A DNA stretch of 28,233 nucleotides, from positions 1 through 28,233 of IMG/VR virus record IMGVR_UViG_3300031950_000011; one strand, 5' to 3'. Shown in pieces: positions 7,227 through 15,291 of the stretch. Under the pieces are notes generated by a model. It was not told where the DNA came from. It saw only the letters and a list, made by a program, of their open reading frames with translations, and made no database searches. This DNA is from a virus. Positions within the stretch are counted from its first letter, which is position 1; each line of letters starts with the position of its first letter. Made by a program: the position numbers and the translations under genes.

Positions 7227-7589
7227 TTAGCCGATGGTCCACGGGCCTTTCGATTTAAAATTCGCCACTCCTTTGACCGTTTGTTTAACCTGACTGGTCA
7301 CCTGGACACTAGTCAGCGTCGCTGGGCCGCTGGCCGTGCCGCCAGGCAGCGTCAGCACGAGTGTCACTGTCTCGCCGGCCATCAGGCCCTCGTGTTTGTC
7401 GGGGTCGTAGTGATACGAGAACGACCCCTGAATATTTCTCGATGTCACGATTTGGTCGTCCCATCCTGCATCGCAGGTGGACGTGGTGTCCTCGTCCGTG
7501 TTGGTCTTCGTAAATTGAAATTGTGTGACGCACATATTTGTTCCGTCAACAGTGACGGTGCCATTATTTCCCGTGTAGGCGACGGCCAT
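7227..7589 (-). CDS. Major tail (tube) protein
   Basis: This 120-residue beta-rich protein (MAVAYTGNNGTVTVDGTNMCVTQFQFTKT) has the pattern of small siphovirus tail tube proteins: an opening 'G..G.v.v.g' strand, a 'T.DEDTTSTCDAGWDDQIVTSRNIQGSFSYHYD' loop and strand, then alternating strands (ETVTLVLTLPGGTASGPATLTSVQVTSQVK) and a final NFKSKGPWTIG. It would form the tail tube in hexameric rings. GGAGGG precedes ATG 7589, a strong site as expected for a highly expressed protein. It lies immediately before the tail assembly chaperone, the standard position. It is shorter than lambda gpV, which has an added Ig domain absent here. Confidence 0.8.
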   Translation of the reverse strand: MAVAYTGNNGTVTVDGTNMCVTQFQFTKTNTDEDTTSTCDAGWDDQIVTSRNIQGSFSYHYDPDKHEGLMAGETVTLVLTLPGGTASGPATLTSVQVTSQVKQTVKGVANFKSKGPWTIG

Positions 7590-7605
7590 GACTTACCCTC
7601 CGTTA

Positions 7606-8100
7606 TCAGATGCGTCCGATAATAACGATGTCGTACTGCTGTCCCACGGTCCCGCTGATCCGCAGGATGTCGCCCGTGGCGGCGACGACGGCGTAGCCCG
7701 TGGCGTCCGCGCCGTACAGCACCACGAATCCACCGGGCCGTAGCACGACGGTCGAAGTGCCAGGCAGGATCGTCGTCACGGTATTGGTACCGCCACCAAT
7801 CGTCAGCGTGGCGGTTGCTGATCGGTTTTTGATGGCGACGCTAATAATTGACGTGAATGTAATTGCGCCGCCGGTTTGGAGGTCGGTCAGCCCGCCGGCC
7901 AAGTCGAGGTCGTCATTGCCCCCCGTGGGGATCGTGCGGACGGCGTGCCAAGTCCGATTGGCCTGATTGGCGCCGGTGCCATTAGTGATCTGGCCCGCGA
8001 CCGAAAAGGTAGGACCGACACTCACGGGCACGTCGTTGACACCGATCGTGCGCTGGTCGCGCACATTAATGGCCGCAGAAACGCTTCCGTTGACGCTCAT
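7606..8100 (-). CDS. Beta-rich virion-type protein of unknown role
   Basis: This 164-residue protein is dominated by beta-prone Thr, Val, Gly and Ala segments, for example SATATLTIGGGTNTVTTILP, VVLRPGGFVVLYGADATG and ILRISGTVGQQYDIVIIGRI. The order of its parts resembles small structural proteins I have seen between head-tail connector and major tail genes in uncultured phages, but I know no assigned function. AGGAG lies six bases before ATG 8100. It could be a second tail tube or tail-decoration protein, because it directly precedes the major tail protein gene. Confidence 0.6.
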   Translation of the reverse strand: MSVNGSVSAAINVRDQRTIGVNDVPVSVGPTFSVAGQITNGTGANQANRTWHAVRTIPTGGNDDLDLAGGLTDLQTGGAITFTSIISVAIKNRSATATLTIGGGTNTVTTILPGTSTVVLRPGGFVVLYGADATGYAVVAATGDILRISGTVGQQYDIVIIGRI

Positions 8101-8109
8101 ACGTTGCTC

Positions 8110-8541
8110 CTAGATGCGCAAATCATTGAAAGAGATGGTAAACTGGAGAACGACGACGTAGAGAGTAGCCCCGTCCGGGCCGGATCGGGCGGCGTCGGGC
8201 GGGTCGGGATAGGGACCGATTTCCAGGTCGAGGCAGACGTGAATTGTTGCCTCGTCAATGATGGCCCGGTCGAGGCAAGCGAGTGCGTCGGCAGCGGAGG
8301 CGGCGGCGGCGGCAGAGGCGGCGACGACGCGGGTTTGCAGTGTCTGCGATCGGATGCGTGTTTGATCGGGCCGCGTGCCGGTCGAGCGGTCAATCGAGCC
8401 GTCAAGTGGGTCAATGATGGCCCGTGGCAGGCCCGCGGTGACGGGCGCATGTCCGAGATAGACGCCGCCCGGCAGAGCGTCAGCGATATCCTGCCGCCGC
8501 CGGCAAAACTCGACGAACGCCGCGATCGGGTGAGTCGTCAT
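8110..8541 (-). CDS. Putative tail terminator / completion protein
   Basis: This 143-residue protein starts MTTHPIAAFVEFCRRRQDIADALPGGVYLG with a helix followed by 'lpGgv..g.ap', as in the tail completion proteins of siphoviruses. The C-terminal half has LACLDRAIIDEATIHVCLDLEIGPYPDPPD and ends with the strand LYVVVLQFTISFNDL, also typical of that fold. It lies between the HK97 gp10-like gene and the tail tube genes, where the terminator gene is found in HK97-like and SPP1-like phages. An Ala/Ser-rich segment (VVAASAAAAASAADALA) in the middle should be a helix. The call depends on order and fold pattern. Confidence 0.6.
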   Translation of the reverse strand: MTTHPIAAFVEFCRRRQDIADALPGGVYLGHAPVTAGLPRAIIDPLDGSIDRSTGTRPDQTRIRSQTLQTRVVAASAAAAASAADALACLDRAIIDEATIHVCLDLEIGPYPDPPDAARSGPDGATLYVVVLQFTISFNDLRI

Positions 8542-8544
8542 GCG

Positions 8545-8994
8545 TCAGGATGTCTCCAGGCCCGAATCCGCCTCACCCCGCAGCACGCGCAGGACACGCT
8601 CGCGCGTCTCGCGCAGCGACCGCCGGAGCCACGGGCGCGGCTCGATCCGCGACGTGCCCAGCTCCAGATAGACCATATGATCCACCGATGAGCCGACCTG
8701 CACGGATAGCCCCTCGTCCGACTCAAAAACTTCGGGAAACAAACTAATCCCGCGGAACGAATCGGTCGAACGAAAGCCGATCGAGGCGCGGCCCTGCCCA
8801 GTGCGCAGCGCAGGCGGGTCACCGGGCGACGACGCCGGCGGGTAGCGCCGCGAGACAAGCCGCTTGGCGTGATTCCCCACCAGTAACGCGGCGCGAATCA
8901 ATCGCTGACGCATCACTTGTCGCGCTACCGTCATCGCTGACAGCTTATCCCAGACCAGCTCTGTTTCGATGATCAGGTCGAGGCCGTCACTCAT
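8545..8994 (-). CDS. HK97 gp10-like head-tail joining protein
   Basis: This 149-residue protein belongs to the HK97 gp10 / minor head-tail protein family. The key pattern is PPALRTGQGRASIGFR in the middle and VGSSVDHMVYLELGTSRIEPRPWLRRSLRE near the end, matching the family's 'p..rTG.L..si' and 'Ya.fqEfGT.....pFl.pal'. It probably joins the neck to the tail. I place the start at ATG 8994, which overlaps the preceding stop as ATGA; a start at 9027 would overlap that gene by more than 30 bases. Confidence 0.85.
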   Translation of the reverse strand: MSDGLDLIIETELVWDKLSAMTVARQVMRQRLIRAALLVGNHAKRLVSRRYPPASSPGDPPALRTGQGRASIGFRSTDSFRGISLFPEVFESDEGLSVQVGSSVDHMVYLELGTSRIEPRPWLRRSLRETRERVLRVLRGEADSGLETS

Positions 8995-10430
8995 ATCGAT
9001 GTATCCAAATCGCAATCGACGGTCCACATTTCGCTGAGCAGGTCGAGGTCACGGGGCACGCGGACGATGAGCCGGCGGGGTGCGCCGTGGGCTGTGATGG
9101 TGATGCGGTCGCCCACGCCGATAACCGTACCAGCCGCAACCAGCGGGGCGGGGTCAATATAGACGCGGTGTGTGATCCGCACGCCGTCGCGCTCATCGCT
9201 GGCGGGCCGGGCGCGGCTCCCGATCGGCTGCACATCCATCGGGACGTGGGAGGCGATGATCGACCACTCCGGCACGAGACCGCCATAGTCGCCCGGCTGG
9301 ACCGCGTGGCTGGGGCGCTCGATCGTGCCGAGTGCGAGTAGGTCCAGGCCCAGCAGCAGCGAGCCCGGAAACGATCCCGGCGGCGCGGGCAGCGGCACGG
9401 GCTCGGCTGTGACGACCAGCTCAGCCCCGAGGTCCAGCGACGCCGACGCACCAGCTTCTGGGGCCGCCGCCACGACCAGCGTCGGAGGCAGCGACAGCGT
9501 GGCCGCCGCATCGATGAGCGGCTCCGCCGTTACGACGAGCGTCGGCGCAAGCGAGAGACTTGCGCTGGCATCCGCGGGGGCCTCCGCTATGACCGTCAGC
9601 GTCGGCGACAGCGAGAAACTCGCGCTGGCGTCGGCGAGAGCCTCCGCCGCCACCGTCAGCGTCGGCGCGAGCGAGAGATTAACATTGGCATTCGCGGGGG
9701 CTAGTGCGTCAAAAACACGGATAAATAAGCGTGGACTAATGAGCCCAAATTCGCTCATCCAGTCGCGCGATAAATCAATCAGCTCCTGCTCATCCATCGC
9801 GCGCGGCCACGCCGCAAATCGCGCAATCCTTCGCGTGCCGGTCGATAGGCCAGAAAGGTCGCCCAATTTAGCAATCGTTCCGCTGGGGGGCCCAGGAACT
9901 CGCGCGACAAATGACGACGGAACACGTCCATTGATGACCAAGTTGGCGTCGCTGGCCGACATCGACGCCGCAATGACGCCCCATCGGGTGCCAGTCATGC
10001 CATGCGCGGCCACGACGCGCGGCGATCCGCCGTAGCCGGCGAATCCGACCCAGATATTGGGCGGCGTCATTTCGCCGCGATAGCCGCCTCCGTTGCGTAT
10101 AGCGAATAATCCCGACGACGCTGAATTTTCATCACAAATATCATCGCGCGTCGATGCATCCCAAGTGAGACGCACAACGAATGCCACTGTGATCGCCGAC
10201 GGCATTGCCACATTGACGTTGTGATGGCGATTAGCACCAACATATTCGACGGCACGGAATCCATTGGGACCGGCCTGGATCGTCGGAGTCCCCGCCCCGA
10301 CCGGTGCGGCCGGTCCATAGGGGGCACGCCAAGTCCCCGCGGAATCGCCCGCTTGGGCGGTCCGCGAGAGGCCCTCGCCGTCGTACCAGACGAGCGGTGT
10401 GCCGTAGGCGAGTGGACTGGACGGACGCAT
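8991..10430 (-). CDS. Fusion: lectin-like domain + five 20-aa repeats + head-closure-like domain
   Basis: This 479-residue protein has three parts. Residues about 10-235 resemble a LamG/concanavalin-type jelly roll (LVWYDGEG, FRAVEYVGANRHHNVNV, ITVAFVVRLTW, ANLVINGRV, RRIARFAAWPRAMDEQELIDLSRDWMSEFGL). Residues about 246-345 are five tandem 20-residue repeats of the form ADASASLSLAPTLVVTAEP. Residues about 370-479 resemble a head-closure/head-tail adaptor domain (SPP1 gp16 type): HAVQPGDYGGLVPEWSII, ITHRVYIDP, VIGVGDRITI and a final LSEMWTVDCDLD. Between the connector genes and gp10, a head-closure protein is exactly what is expected, but that protein is normally near 110 residues. The extra lectin and repeat region would project from the neck. 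Confidence 0.72.
   Translation of the reverse strand: MRPSSPLAYGTPLVWYDGEGLSRTAQAGDSAGTWRAPYGPAAPVGAGTPTIQAGPNGFRAVEYVGANRHHNVNVAMPSAITVAFVVRLTWDASTRDDICDENSASSGLFAIRNGGGYRGEMTPPNIWVGFAGYGGSPRVVAAHGMTGTRWGVIAASMSASDANLVINGRVPSSFVARVPGPPSGTIAKLGDLSGLSTGTRRIARFAAWPRAMDEQELIDLSRDWMSEFGLISPRLFIRVFDALAPANANVNLSLAPTLTVAAEALADASASFSLSPTLTVIAEAPADASASLSLAPTLVVTAEPLIDAAATLSLPPTLVVAAAPEAGASASLDLGAELVVTAEPVPLPAPPGSFPGSLLLGLDLLALGTIERPSHAVQPGDYGGLVPEWSIIASHVPMDVQPIGSRARPASDERDGVRITHRVYIDPAPLVAAGTVIGVGDRITITAHGAPRRLIVRVPRDLDLLSEMWTVDCDLDTSI
9396..9695. repeat. Five tandem 60-bp coding repeats
   Basis: Five head-to-tail 60-bp units inside the gene at 10430-8991 encode 20-residue repeats (core SLSLAPTLVVTAEP). 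The unit AGCGTCGGCG...AGCGAGA is visible at about 60-base intervals. Units are diverged at third positions but keep protein periodicity, so selection is on the protein. Confidence 0.85.
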
Positions 10431-10807
10431 CAGGAGAGGGCCGAGCGCGTCAGGATGTACGAGAGCGTGATCGCCTGACCGGTCGGCGACGCCTCGATGG
10501 CATATCGCCGGTGGTCACCGTAAGCCCCGCGAGCTAATGTCACGGGGAAATCGGTCGATTGATTCGCAGCTGCCGGGGTGACGATGTAACGGGCGAGCTC
10601 AAAGGTATCTGCCGCCGGCGGTGTCCCGGTCGTTGTGTTGGTTGCCAAAACCCGCACTGAGATGGACGTGGGCGCGGTCGCACCACTCGTGAGTTTCAGC
10701 GTGCAGGTCAAACTATCCTGCGCGTCGAACCAGCCGGTGCCGCCCCAGGTCGAGGCCGCGACCGACCCGACCGAGATCGTCCCGCTGTGCGTGACGGTGT
10801 ATGGCAT
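10430..10807 (-). CDS. Small beta-rich putative virion protein
   Basis: This 125-residue protein (MPYTVTHSGTISVGSVAASTWGGTGWFDAQD) is rich in Thr, Ser and Ala with alternating strands, ending AITLSYILTRSALS. It is not recognised. It lies between the head-tail connector and the head-closure fusion, overlapping the latter by the shared base of TGATG. Its composition suggests a capsid or neck decoration protein or a small baseplate-like jelly roll. There is no signal peptide or membrane segment. Confidence 0.55.
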   Translation of the reverse strand: MPYTVTHSGTISVGSVAASTWGGTGWFDAQDSLTCTLKLTSGATAPTSISVRVLATNTTTGTPPAADTFELARYIVTPAAANQSTDFPVTLARGAYGDHRRYAIEASPTGQAITLSYILTRSALS

Positions 10808-10809
10808 GA

Positions 10810-11154
10810 TTAGATCCTCGTCTGAGTTTGGGCCGCGGGCGCGGTCGCACTGGCCGCCCGCACGCGTGCCAGCGCCAGGCCCATCGCTGGCACGGCGGCC
10901 TGCACGGCCGCGCGGACGTCGGCATCACTGGCGTCGCGCGTCAGGTCGGACGTCGCCAGTACGAGCGCGTAGGCCCGCACACGCGTCGGAGCGTCGAGCA
11001 GGGCGACCGCGACCGCTACGGCGTCCGGACTGGCCGCTGGATCGATCAGGGTGGTCGCGGCCCACTCGATCAGCGCGGCCTCCACCTGCGACCAAAGCCG
11101 CGACGAGGGAGCGACCAGCAGCGCGTGTAGGTCAGCGAGTGGTGTCTGAGTCAT
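10810..11154 (-). CDS. Small alpha-helical protein of unknown function in head module
   Basis: This 114-residue protein (MTQTPLADLHALLVAPSSRLWSQVEAALIEWAATTL) looks entirely helical and Ala-rich, with no recognised motif. It sits in a run of small genes between the head-tail connector and the neck genes, two bases upstream of the next start. Conserved position rather than sequence suggests a virion assembly role. A chaperone-like role is equally possible. Confidence 0.5.
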   Translation of the reverse strand: MTQTPLADLHALLVAPSSRLWSQVEAALIEWAATTLIDPAASPDAVAVAVALLDAPTRVRAYALVLATSDLTRDASDADVRAAVQAAVPAMGLALARVRAASATAPAAQTQTRI

Positions 11155-11168
11155 TGCTGTATCACCTA

Positions 11169-11558
11169 TTACGGGTTAGGTAGCGCAACGCTGAATCCGG
11201 TCAGCTGGACGGTTTGCGACGCGGTGACAGTCGTCGGGACAACTGTGAATCCGTCGCCCTCGTTCCAGTCGGCGACGACATTGCCACTGGAATCGACCAG
11301 CACGGCGCATCCAATCGTACCAGAGGCCGAGGCGGTCGCGGTGCGTGGTAGCCCGGTCAGCGTGATTGTCCCGTTACTCGCCGCCGCAAAAGGTGACGTG
11401 CCCAGCGAATAGGTCACCAGCAGCGTGCCGGCCGGTAGCTGGCCGAGCGTCGCATTGCGCGGGCCCGAATACATGCGCAGCTGCGCACTATTTCCGAGAT
11501 AGGTATTCGTCGTGTCAAGCATCGCATTGCGGTACCCGACGACGGCACGACCAGGCAT
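11169..11558 (-). CDS. Small virion-type protein of unknown role
   Basis: This 129-residue protein begins MPGRAVVGYRNAMLDTTNTYLGNSAQLRMYSGPRNATLGQLPAG, a pattern ('ml......g..a.lriYsGprPat') that I recall from small phage proteins near capsid and connector genes, usually unannotated. The rest alternates strands and Ser/Thr/Ala loops (ATASASGTIGCAVLVDSSGNVVADWNEGDGFTVV). GGAG lies before ATG 11558, eleven bases after the upstream stop. A minor capsid or decoration role is likely but unproven. Confidence 0.6.
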   Translation of the reverse strand: MPGRAVVGYRNAMLDTTNTYLGNSAQLRMYSGPRNATLGQLPAGTLLVTYSLGTSPFAAASNGTITLTGLPRTATASASGTIGCAVLVDSSGNVVADWNEGDGFTVVPTTVTASQTVQLTGFSVALPNP

Positions 11559-11569
11559 GGATCAGCTCC

Positions 11570-12439
11570 CTAGTAGACGATGGTTGATGTCTCAGTGAGC
11601 CGCCACGGGGCGGCGAGAGCGGCGGCGGCGGGCGAAATCAGGCCGGGCGGCGTCCCGCCACTGGACGACGATTGGGACGCCGACGACGGCGGGAAAAACT
11701 CGATCTCGCGGTCGCCCAGTCTTCGGCGGCGGATGCCAGCCGCGACGCTTATCTGCGCTTCAGCGACCGCAAAGCGAGCGATTGCTTCCAGCAACAGCGC
11801 CTCACGCAGTGCGGCGGGGATGAGCGCCGCTGGCCAGCCGTGCGTGGCGATGACGTGGCCGATCCACGACGCTTGACCTAGCGTGATCATGCCCGTCTCG
11901 TGATCGACCTGGCAGTCGAGCGGCTCGCCAAACAGGTCCAGGTCAAGACCGGTGTCGGTGTCGAGCCATTGGGCGGGCATTGAGGCCCACTCGGGCGGCG
12001 GCGGCGGGCATTGCCACCCCGGCTGAGCGGCAATCACCGCAGCCATCGCGCCGACGGTCGGGTGCGTCGCTACGGGCAGCGTCACCTCGGTCAGTGCGCC
12101 GCCGATGTAGCGTGCGAGCCGGACCGCGGTGATCCGGCGCGGTCGCCACGGCTCCGCCACGGGCGGATCGCGGACGACCTCCACCCAGCCGGCTGCCGAC
12201 GTCTCCCGGACGCCTAGCGATCCAGTCCAGCTCAGCACGCGGACGCCCGTCAGAGGCGGCGACGGGATGACCAGCAGCTCGCCACCACGCACCAGCCACA
12301 CGCCCTGCGCCTGTTCGAGCGTGCGGCGCAAGTAGCCCTCCATGGCCGCTTGCGCCGCCGCAATGACCGCGGACGCCTGCGCTTGCTGCGCCGCGGTCAG
12401 CGTCGTTCGTGCGAGGATGTCAGCGAGCGTGAGAATCAT
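11570..12439 (-). CDS. Head-tail connector (adaptor) protein, gp6/gp15-like with insertion
   Basis: This 289-residue protein starts with the helical pattern of head-tail connectors: LADILARTTLTAAQQAQASAVIAAAQAAMEGYLRRTL. Further on come a strand-rich segment (GGELLVIPSPPLTGVRVLSW) and C-terminal helices (LIPAALREALLLEAIARFAVAEAQISVAAGI). The helices would dock on the portal ring. It is longer than the family norm (about 100-200 residues); the extra length lies in the central part (PPPPPEWASMPAQWLDTDTGLDLD) and in a Ser-rich tail (SASQSSSSGG). Start ATG 12439 shares one base with the preceding stop (TGATG). Confidence 0.7.
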   Translation of the reverse strand: MILTLADILARTTLTAAQQAQASAVIAAAQAAMEGYLRRTLEQAQGVWLVRGGELLVIPSPPLTGVRVLSWTGSLGVRETSAAGWVEVVRDPPVAEPWRPRRITAVRLARYIGGALTEVTLPVATHPTVGAMAAVIAAQPGWQCPPPPPEWASMPAQWLDTDTGLDLDLFGEPLDCQVDHETGMITLGQASWIGHVIATHGWPAALIPAALREALLLEAIARFAVAEAQISVAAGIRRRRLGDREIEFFPPSSASQSSSSGGTPPGLISPAAAALAAPWRLTETSTIVY

Positions 12440-12885
12440 CAGGTGTGTTGGATAATCTCGGCCACATCAGCCAGGTCCACGTGGGCGGCTGGGTAGTACC
12501 CAATGATGCCGGCCAGTGCCACGAGCGACAGCGGGGCGGCGGCCCCACCAACCGTCACGGTAGCGCGGATTTGGTCGTATCCCGCGGCCAGCGAATCGAT
12601 CCGCGGCGTGGACACCTCCATCACCACGATCCGGTTATCGCCGTTCGCCTTGGTCAACTGCGTGATGGTCGCGCCGGGCACATCGACGGGCGAGCCCGTG
12701 CCGACGCGCGCTTGGATTTTCAGATCGATCGTTGACGTCGCGGCCAGCGTGCCCGTTTGGAGGACAAACAGGACACGCTGAATGCGCGACAGCGCGATCC
12801 AGTCGCTATTCGTCGAGCCGACGTTGTAGCTGGCGGGATCGATCGTGGCGACGACCGCGAGCGTCTCAGATAGATGGCGATTCAT
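12439..12885 (-). CDS. Putative capsid decoration protein
   Basis: This 148-residue protein directly follows the major capsid gene (two-base gap). It is beta-rich and contains RVLFVLQTGTLAATSTIDLKIQARVG and YDQIRATVTVGGAAAPLSLVALAGI, a pattern seen in many small proteins encoded just after HK97-type capsid genes ('v.vlv..G...ts.tld.kiq'). Those are generally taken as cement or decoration proteins. No lambda gpD motif is clear, so the role is inferred from position and pattern. Confidence 0.65.
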   Translation of the reverse strand: MNRHLSETLAVVATIDPASYNVGSTNSDWIALSRIQRVLFVLQTGTLAATSTIDLKIQARVGTGSPVDVPGATITQLTKANGDNRIVVMEVSTPRIDSLAAGYDQIRATVTVGGAAAPLSLVALAGIIGYYPAAHVDLADVAEIIQHT

Positions 12886-12887
12886 AA

Positions 12888-14261
12888 TTACACCTTTGGC
12901 CCAAGAACGATGAATGGGGAGACCTCAGTGTTGCCGGTGGTGCGGCCCTCATGCAGCTTGACCGTGGCGCGCAGGGCCGGCTTGCCACCCCAGCGCAGTT
13001 TGAATCGAAACGCAATCAGGTCTTCATCGAACTTAAAGTCTTCACTCACTCCGACCTCAAGCGATTGCATGAAGCCGAGATAGTAGAAGCGTGGATTGAC
13101 CAAACACACATCGCCGGTCGTGCCGAGGGCCGGCAGCTTCTCGGTGAAACGAATCGGCAGCCCCAGCAGCGTGGATGGCAGGCCGCCCTGAGCGCCGCCG
13201 GTATTGGCGATCCAGATAGGCGTTGAGCCGACCGAGAGCGTGCCGAGCTGCGGGATGACCGTCTGCGACATCAGCCAGTACGCACCCGGCGCAGACGGCA
13301 TATGCAGCCGCGAGTACATCGCCAGTGCATCAGCGTAGGTAAATTTGTTGTTGTCGGCGCGGTTGACGACCAGGCGGCAGGGATTGCCGCTGTGCAGCGC
13401 GCCGAGTGCCTTGTTGATACCATCTCCAAACATCGACACATAATCGACGTTATAGGCGATCGCCTCGCGGAACATCGCCTGAATTTCGGACTCGTGGCCG
13501 GGAGCGTCAGCCAGCAGGTCGCGGGATGCCTCCGTGTAGCCGGTCGCGTCGTGCGCCACTAGATCGATTTGCTCATACACCGGCTGCGAGGCGGTTCGTT
13601 TTGCTGTCTCGCTCTTGTAGTAGATGCGAATCCCCGCATACATCGGGGACGAATCCTCGCTCACGGGCGCGCCAGTCTGAGCTAGTGCCGGCCTGAATTG
13701 CTCGCGCGACACCATGTTGACCTGGCGGGTAAAGGGCGCAAAAACCGCGGTTTCGGCGCTCAGCCGGAAAAGATCCTGCACATATTCAGGCGCGATGAGA
13801 AAACCGCCCGCAGCTCCCGTGGCTCCCGACGAGGCTTTGATTGACGCGTCGGCCAGTGACCGCACCGGCTCAATCTCGCCGTCGGGGCCGTAACGCCGTG
13901 CGCCGTAGACCTTGGCCAAACGCTCGAACGCCTCCGGGTCACGGTAGCGCTGAGCCGCGACAATGCAGCGGATGTTGTCGGCGAAGGATTTGCGGCGATC
14001 CGCCTCGGATTCACCGGGGCTAATCTGATACACCCCTTGAGCGGGGCGAATATGGCTCACCGCCTTAACAATCGACGCTTGAACCATCTCACTGATGCGC
14101 GATTCGAGCGCCTGCGCGGCGGCGTCGAGATTTGGCGTAGGCGGCGTGGTCGCCTGCGTGGCGAGGCCCGCCTGGACCAGAGTTTGGGCGGCGGTGTCAG
14201 GCAGGTCGAACGACTCGCCTGCCCGACGACCGTCGTAGTCTTTGGTCAGTGTCACAATCAT
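12888..14261 (-). CDS. HK97-fold major capsid protein
   Basis: This 457-residue protein has the layout of HK97-family capsid precursors. Residues about 1-125 are a charged, helix-prone region (IVTLTKDYDGRRAGESFDLPDTAAQTL, then LDAAAQALESRISEMVQASI) likely acting as scaffold and removed by the protease encoded upstream. The mature part begins near SSGATGAAGGFLIAPEYVQDLFRL (the N-arm 'G.lvP....'), followed by the peripheral and axial domain motifs: VSREQFRPALAQTGAPVSED, ASRDLLADAPGHESEIQAMFREAIAYNVDYVSMFGDG, AYWLMSQTVIPQL, LLGLPIRFTEKLPALG and a final strand region. A 152-base gap separates it from the protease gene; I see no gene in it. Confidence 0.93.
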   Translation of the reverse strand: MIVTLTKDYDGRRAGESFDLPDTAAQTLVQAGLATQATTPPTPNLDAAAQALESRISEMVQASIVKAVSHIRPAQGVYQISPGESEADRRKSFADNIRCIVAAQRYRDPEAFERLAKVYGARRYGPDGEIEPVRSLADASIKASSGATGAAGGFLIAPEYVQDLFRLSAETAVFAPFTRQVNMVSREQFRPALAQTGAPVSEDSSPMYAGIRIYYKSETAKRTASQPVYEQIDLVAHDATGYTEASRDLLADAPGHESEIQAMFREAIAYNVDYVSMFGDGINKALGALHSGNPCRLVVNRADNNKFTYADALAMYSRLHMPSAPGAYWLMSQTVIPQLGTLSVGSTPIWIANTGGAQGGLPSTLLGLPIRFTEKLPALGTTGDVCLVNPRFYYLGFMQSLEVGVSEDFKFDEDLIAFRFKLRWGGKPALRATVKLHEGRTTGNTEVSPFIVLGPKV

Positions 14262-14413
14262 CTCAGATCAAACTCCGCTGATGGAATGAAAGGGGTAGGG
14301 AACAAACACCGTCGTCAGCGTCTCCCTAGGGCCGCCGGGGTCGCGTGCGCCACGGTCGGTGGGGCGGGGACGGATCGAGCGGAGTGGCTCGGTGTGGGGA
14401 GGCCGGGGCAGCA

Positions 14414-15187
14414 TCAGATACGGCCCATGAGGCGGTCGAGCTGGTCGCGGACAGCCTGCGCAATCACCGCGTCCCAGTCCCGCATCAGTAGTTGTTGGGT
14501 CATCTCGGCGTCGAGCTGCGCTGTGGTTTTCGCGCCGCGCAGTGACGGCATCGCGGCGACATCACGCAGCGAGGGCAGCACGAGTGTCTCCGCCGGCGGA
14601 GGCGGTTCGGGCGCGTCGCTGGGCGGCGGCGGCAACGGCGGAATCCAGGCCGGCAGCGTCAATCCTTTCGCCACAGCGAGCGTGAGCGCCTCTGGGTTAC
14701 TCGGCACGGCGACAGCGGAATACTCGATTAGTTCGGCTCGCCGGACGATTGAGCGAGCCTGACGCCAGTCAGGCCGCGCTTTTAACTCATCCGCCGTTGG
14801 TCGGCCCGACTCGATCGGAATAAAGCCGATCGACCACGCCGAGAGGATGCCGTCGCGGTAGAGCTGGTAGGTCGCCTCGCCGTCCTCCGTCCGCGCAAAT
14901 TGAGTTTTGGCGACAAGCGCCCGGCCCATCTTACCCGGCTTAACCCATAACGATTTGCCGATGGGATACCGATCCCCAGCGTGCCCGGCCAGCACCACGG
15001 GATTGCGGCGAAATCGCTCCAGATCCAGGCCGCGCGGCAGCACCACCTCGCGGTCCCGATCGACGGCGTCGGTCGTAATCACATGCACGACCGAGCGCTC
15101 ACCTTCGGCGACGTCATCGAGCTCGGCGGTGTAGGTGATCGTCTTGACGCACGGCTCGTCGGTCGCGTCAACAATCGGCTCGCTCAT
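14414..15187 (-). CDS. Prohead protease (HK97 gp4-like, peptidase U35/S78)
   Basis: This 257-residue protein cleaves scaffold and capsid precursor inside the prohead. The conserved blocks are seen in order: VVLAGHAGDRYPIG (His 69 as the catalytic base), LSAWSIGFIP (Ser 119 as the nucleophile), and AELIEYSAVAVPSNPEAL (family block with a conserved Glu). The catalytic domain occupies residues about 20-170. The rest is Pro-rich (PPLPPPPSDAPEPPPPAE) followed by a helical tail that may act as a built-in scaffold. The gene lies before the capsid gene and its ATG overlaps the preceding small ORF as ATGA. Confidence 0.92.
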   Translation of the reverse strand: MSEPIVDATDEPCVKTITYTAELDDVAEGERSVVHVITTDAVDRDREVVLPRGLDLERFRRNPVVLAGHAGDRYPIGKSLWVKPGKMGRALVAKTQFARTEDGEATYQLYRDGILSAWSIGFIPIESGRPTADELKARPDWRQARSIVRRAELIEYSAVAVPSNPEALTLAVAKGLTLPAWIPPLPPPPSDAPEPPPPAETLVLPSLRDVAAMPSLRGAKTTAQLDAEMTQQLLMRDWDAVIAQAVRDQLDRLMGRI

Positions 15188-15291
15188 GACTCATCCTCCG
15201 ACGGGCGGTCGGCGTCAGCGTCGGTGTCGGCATCGGCGCGGTCCCAGGCCGCGACAGCCGCTGCGATGTCATCATCCGTCACGTCATCCAT
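15184..15291 (-). CDS. 35-aa acidic small protein between MuF and protease
   Basis: A 36-codon frame starts at ATG 15291, overlapping the MuF stop by eight bases (ATGGATGA), and ends at 15184 overlapping the protease ATG as ATGA. The product (MDDVTDDDIAAAVAAWDRAD then DTDADADRPSEDES) is very acidic with one predicted helix. The exact fit between two genes, with coupling overlaps at both ends, supports translation. Function unknown; it could be a small scaffold-associated or coupling peptide. Confidence 0.5.
   Translation of the reverse strand: MDDVTDDDIAAAVAAWDRADADTDADADRPSEDES

Noticed and set aside
7876-8691. Long plus-strand open frame of 271 codons
   Set aside because: Antisense to the gp10-like, terminator-like and beta-rich genes that have family patterns, good ribosome binding sites and tight spacing. 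Its own sequence is Arg/Gly-rich with no motif, as expected from high-GC antisense.
9396-9695. Regular repeats as a CRISPR array
   Set aside because: Units are head-to-tail without spacers and encode an in-frame protein repeat.
9325-10035. Plus-strand frame of 236 codons with repetitive sequence
   Set aside because: It is the antisense reading of the 60-bp tandem repeats in the lectin/head-closure gene; the repeat look comes from that gene.
14037-14762. Plus-strand frame of 241 codons over the capsid start and protease end
   Set aside because: Antisense to the capsid and protease genes; no recognisable motif or ribosome binding site.
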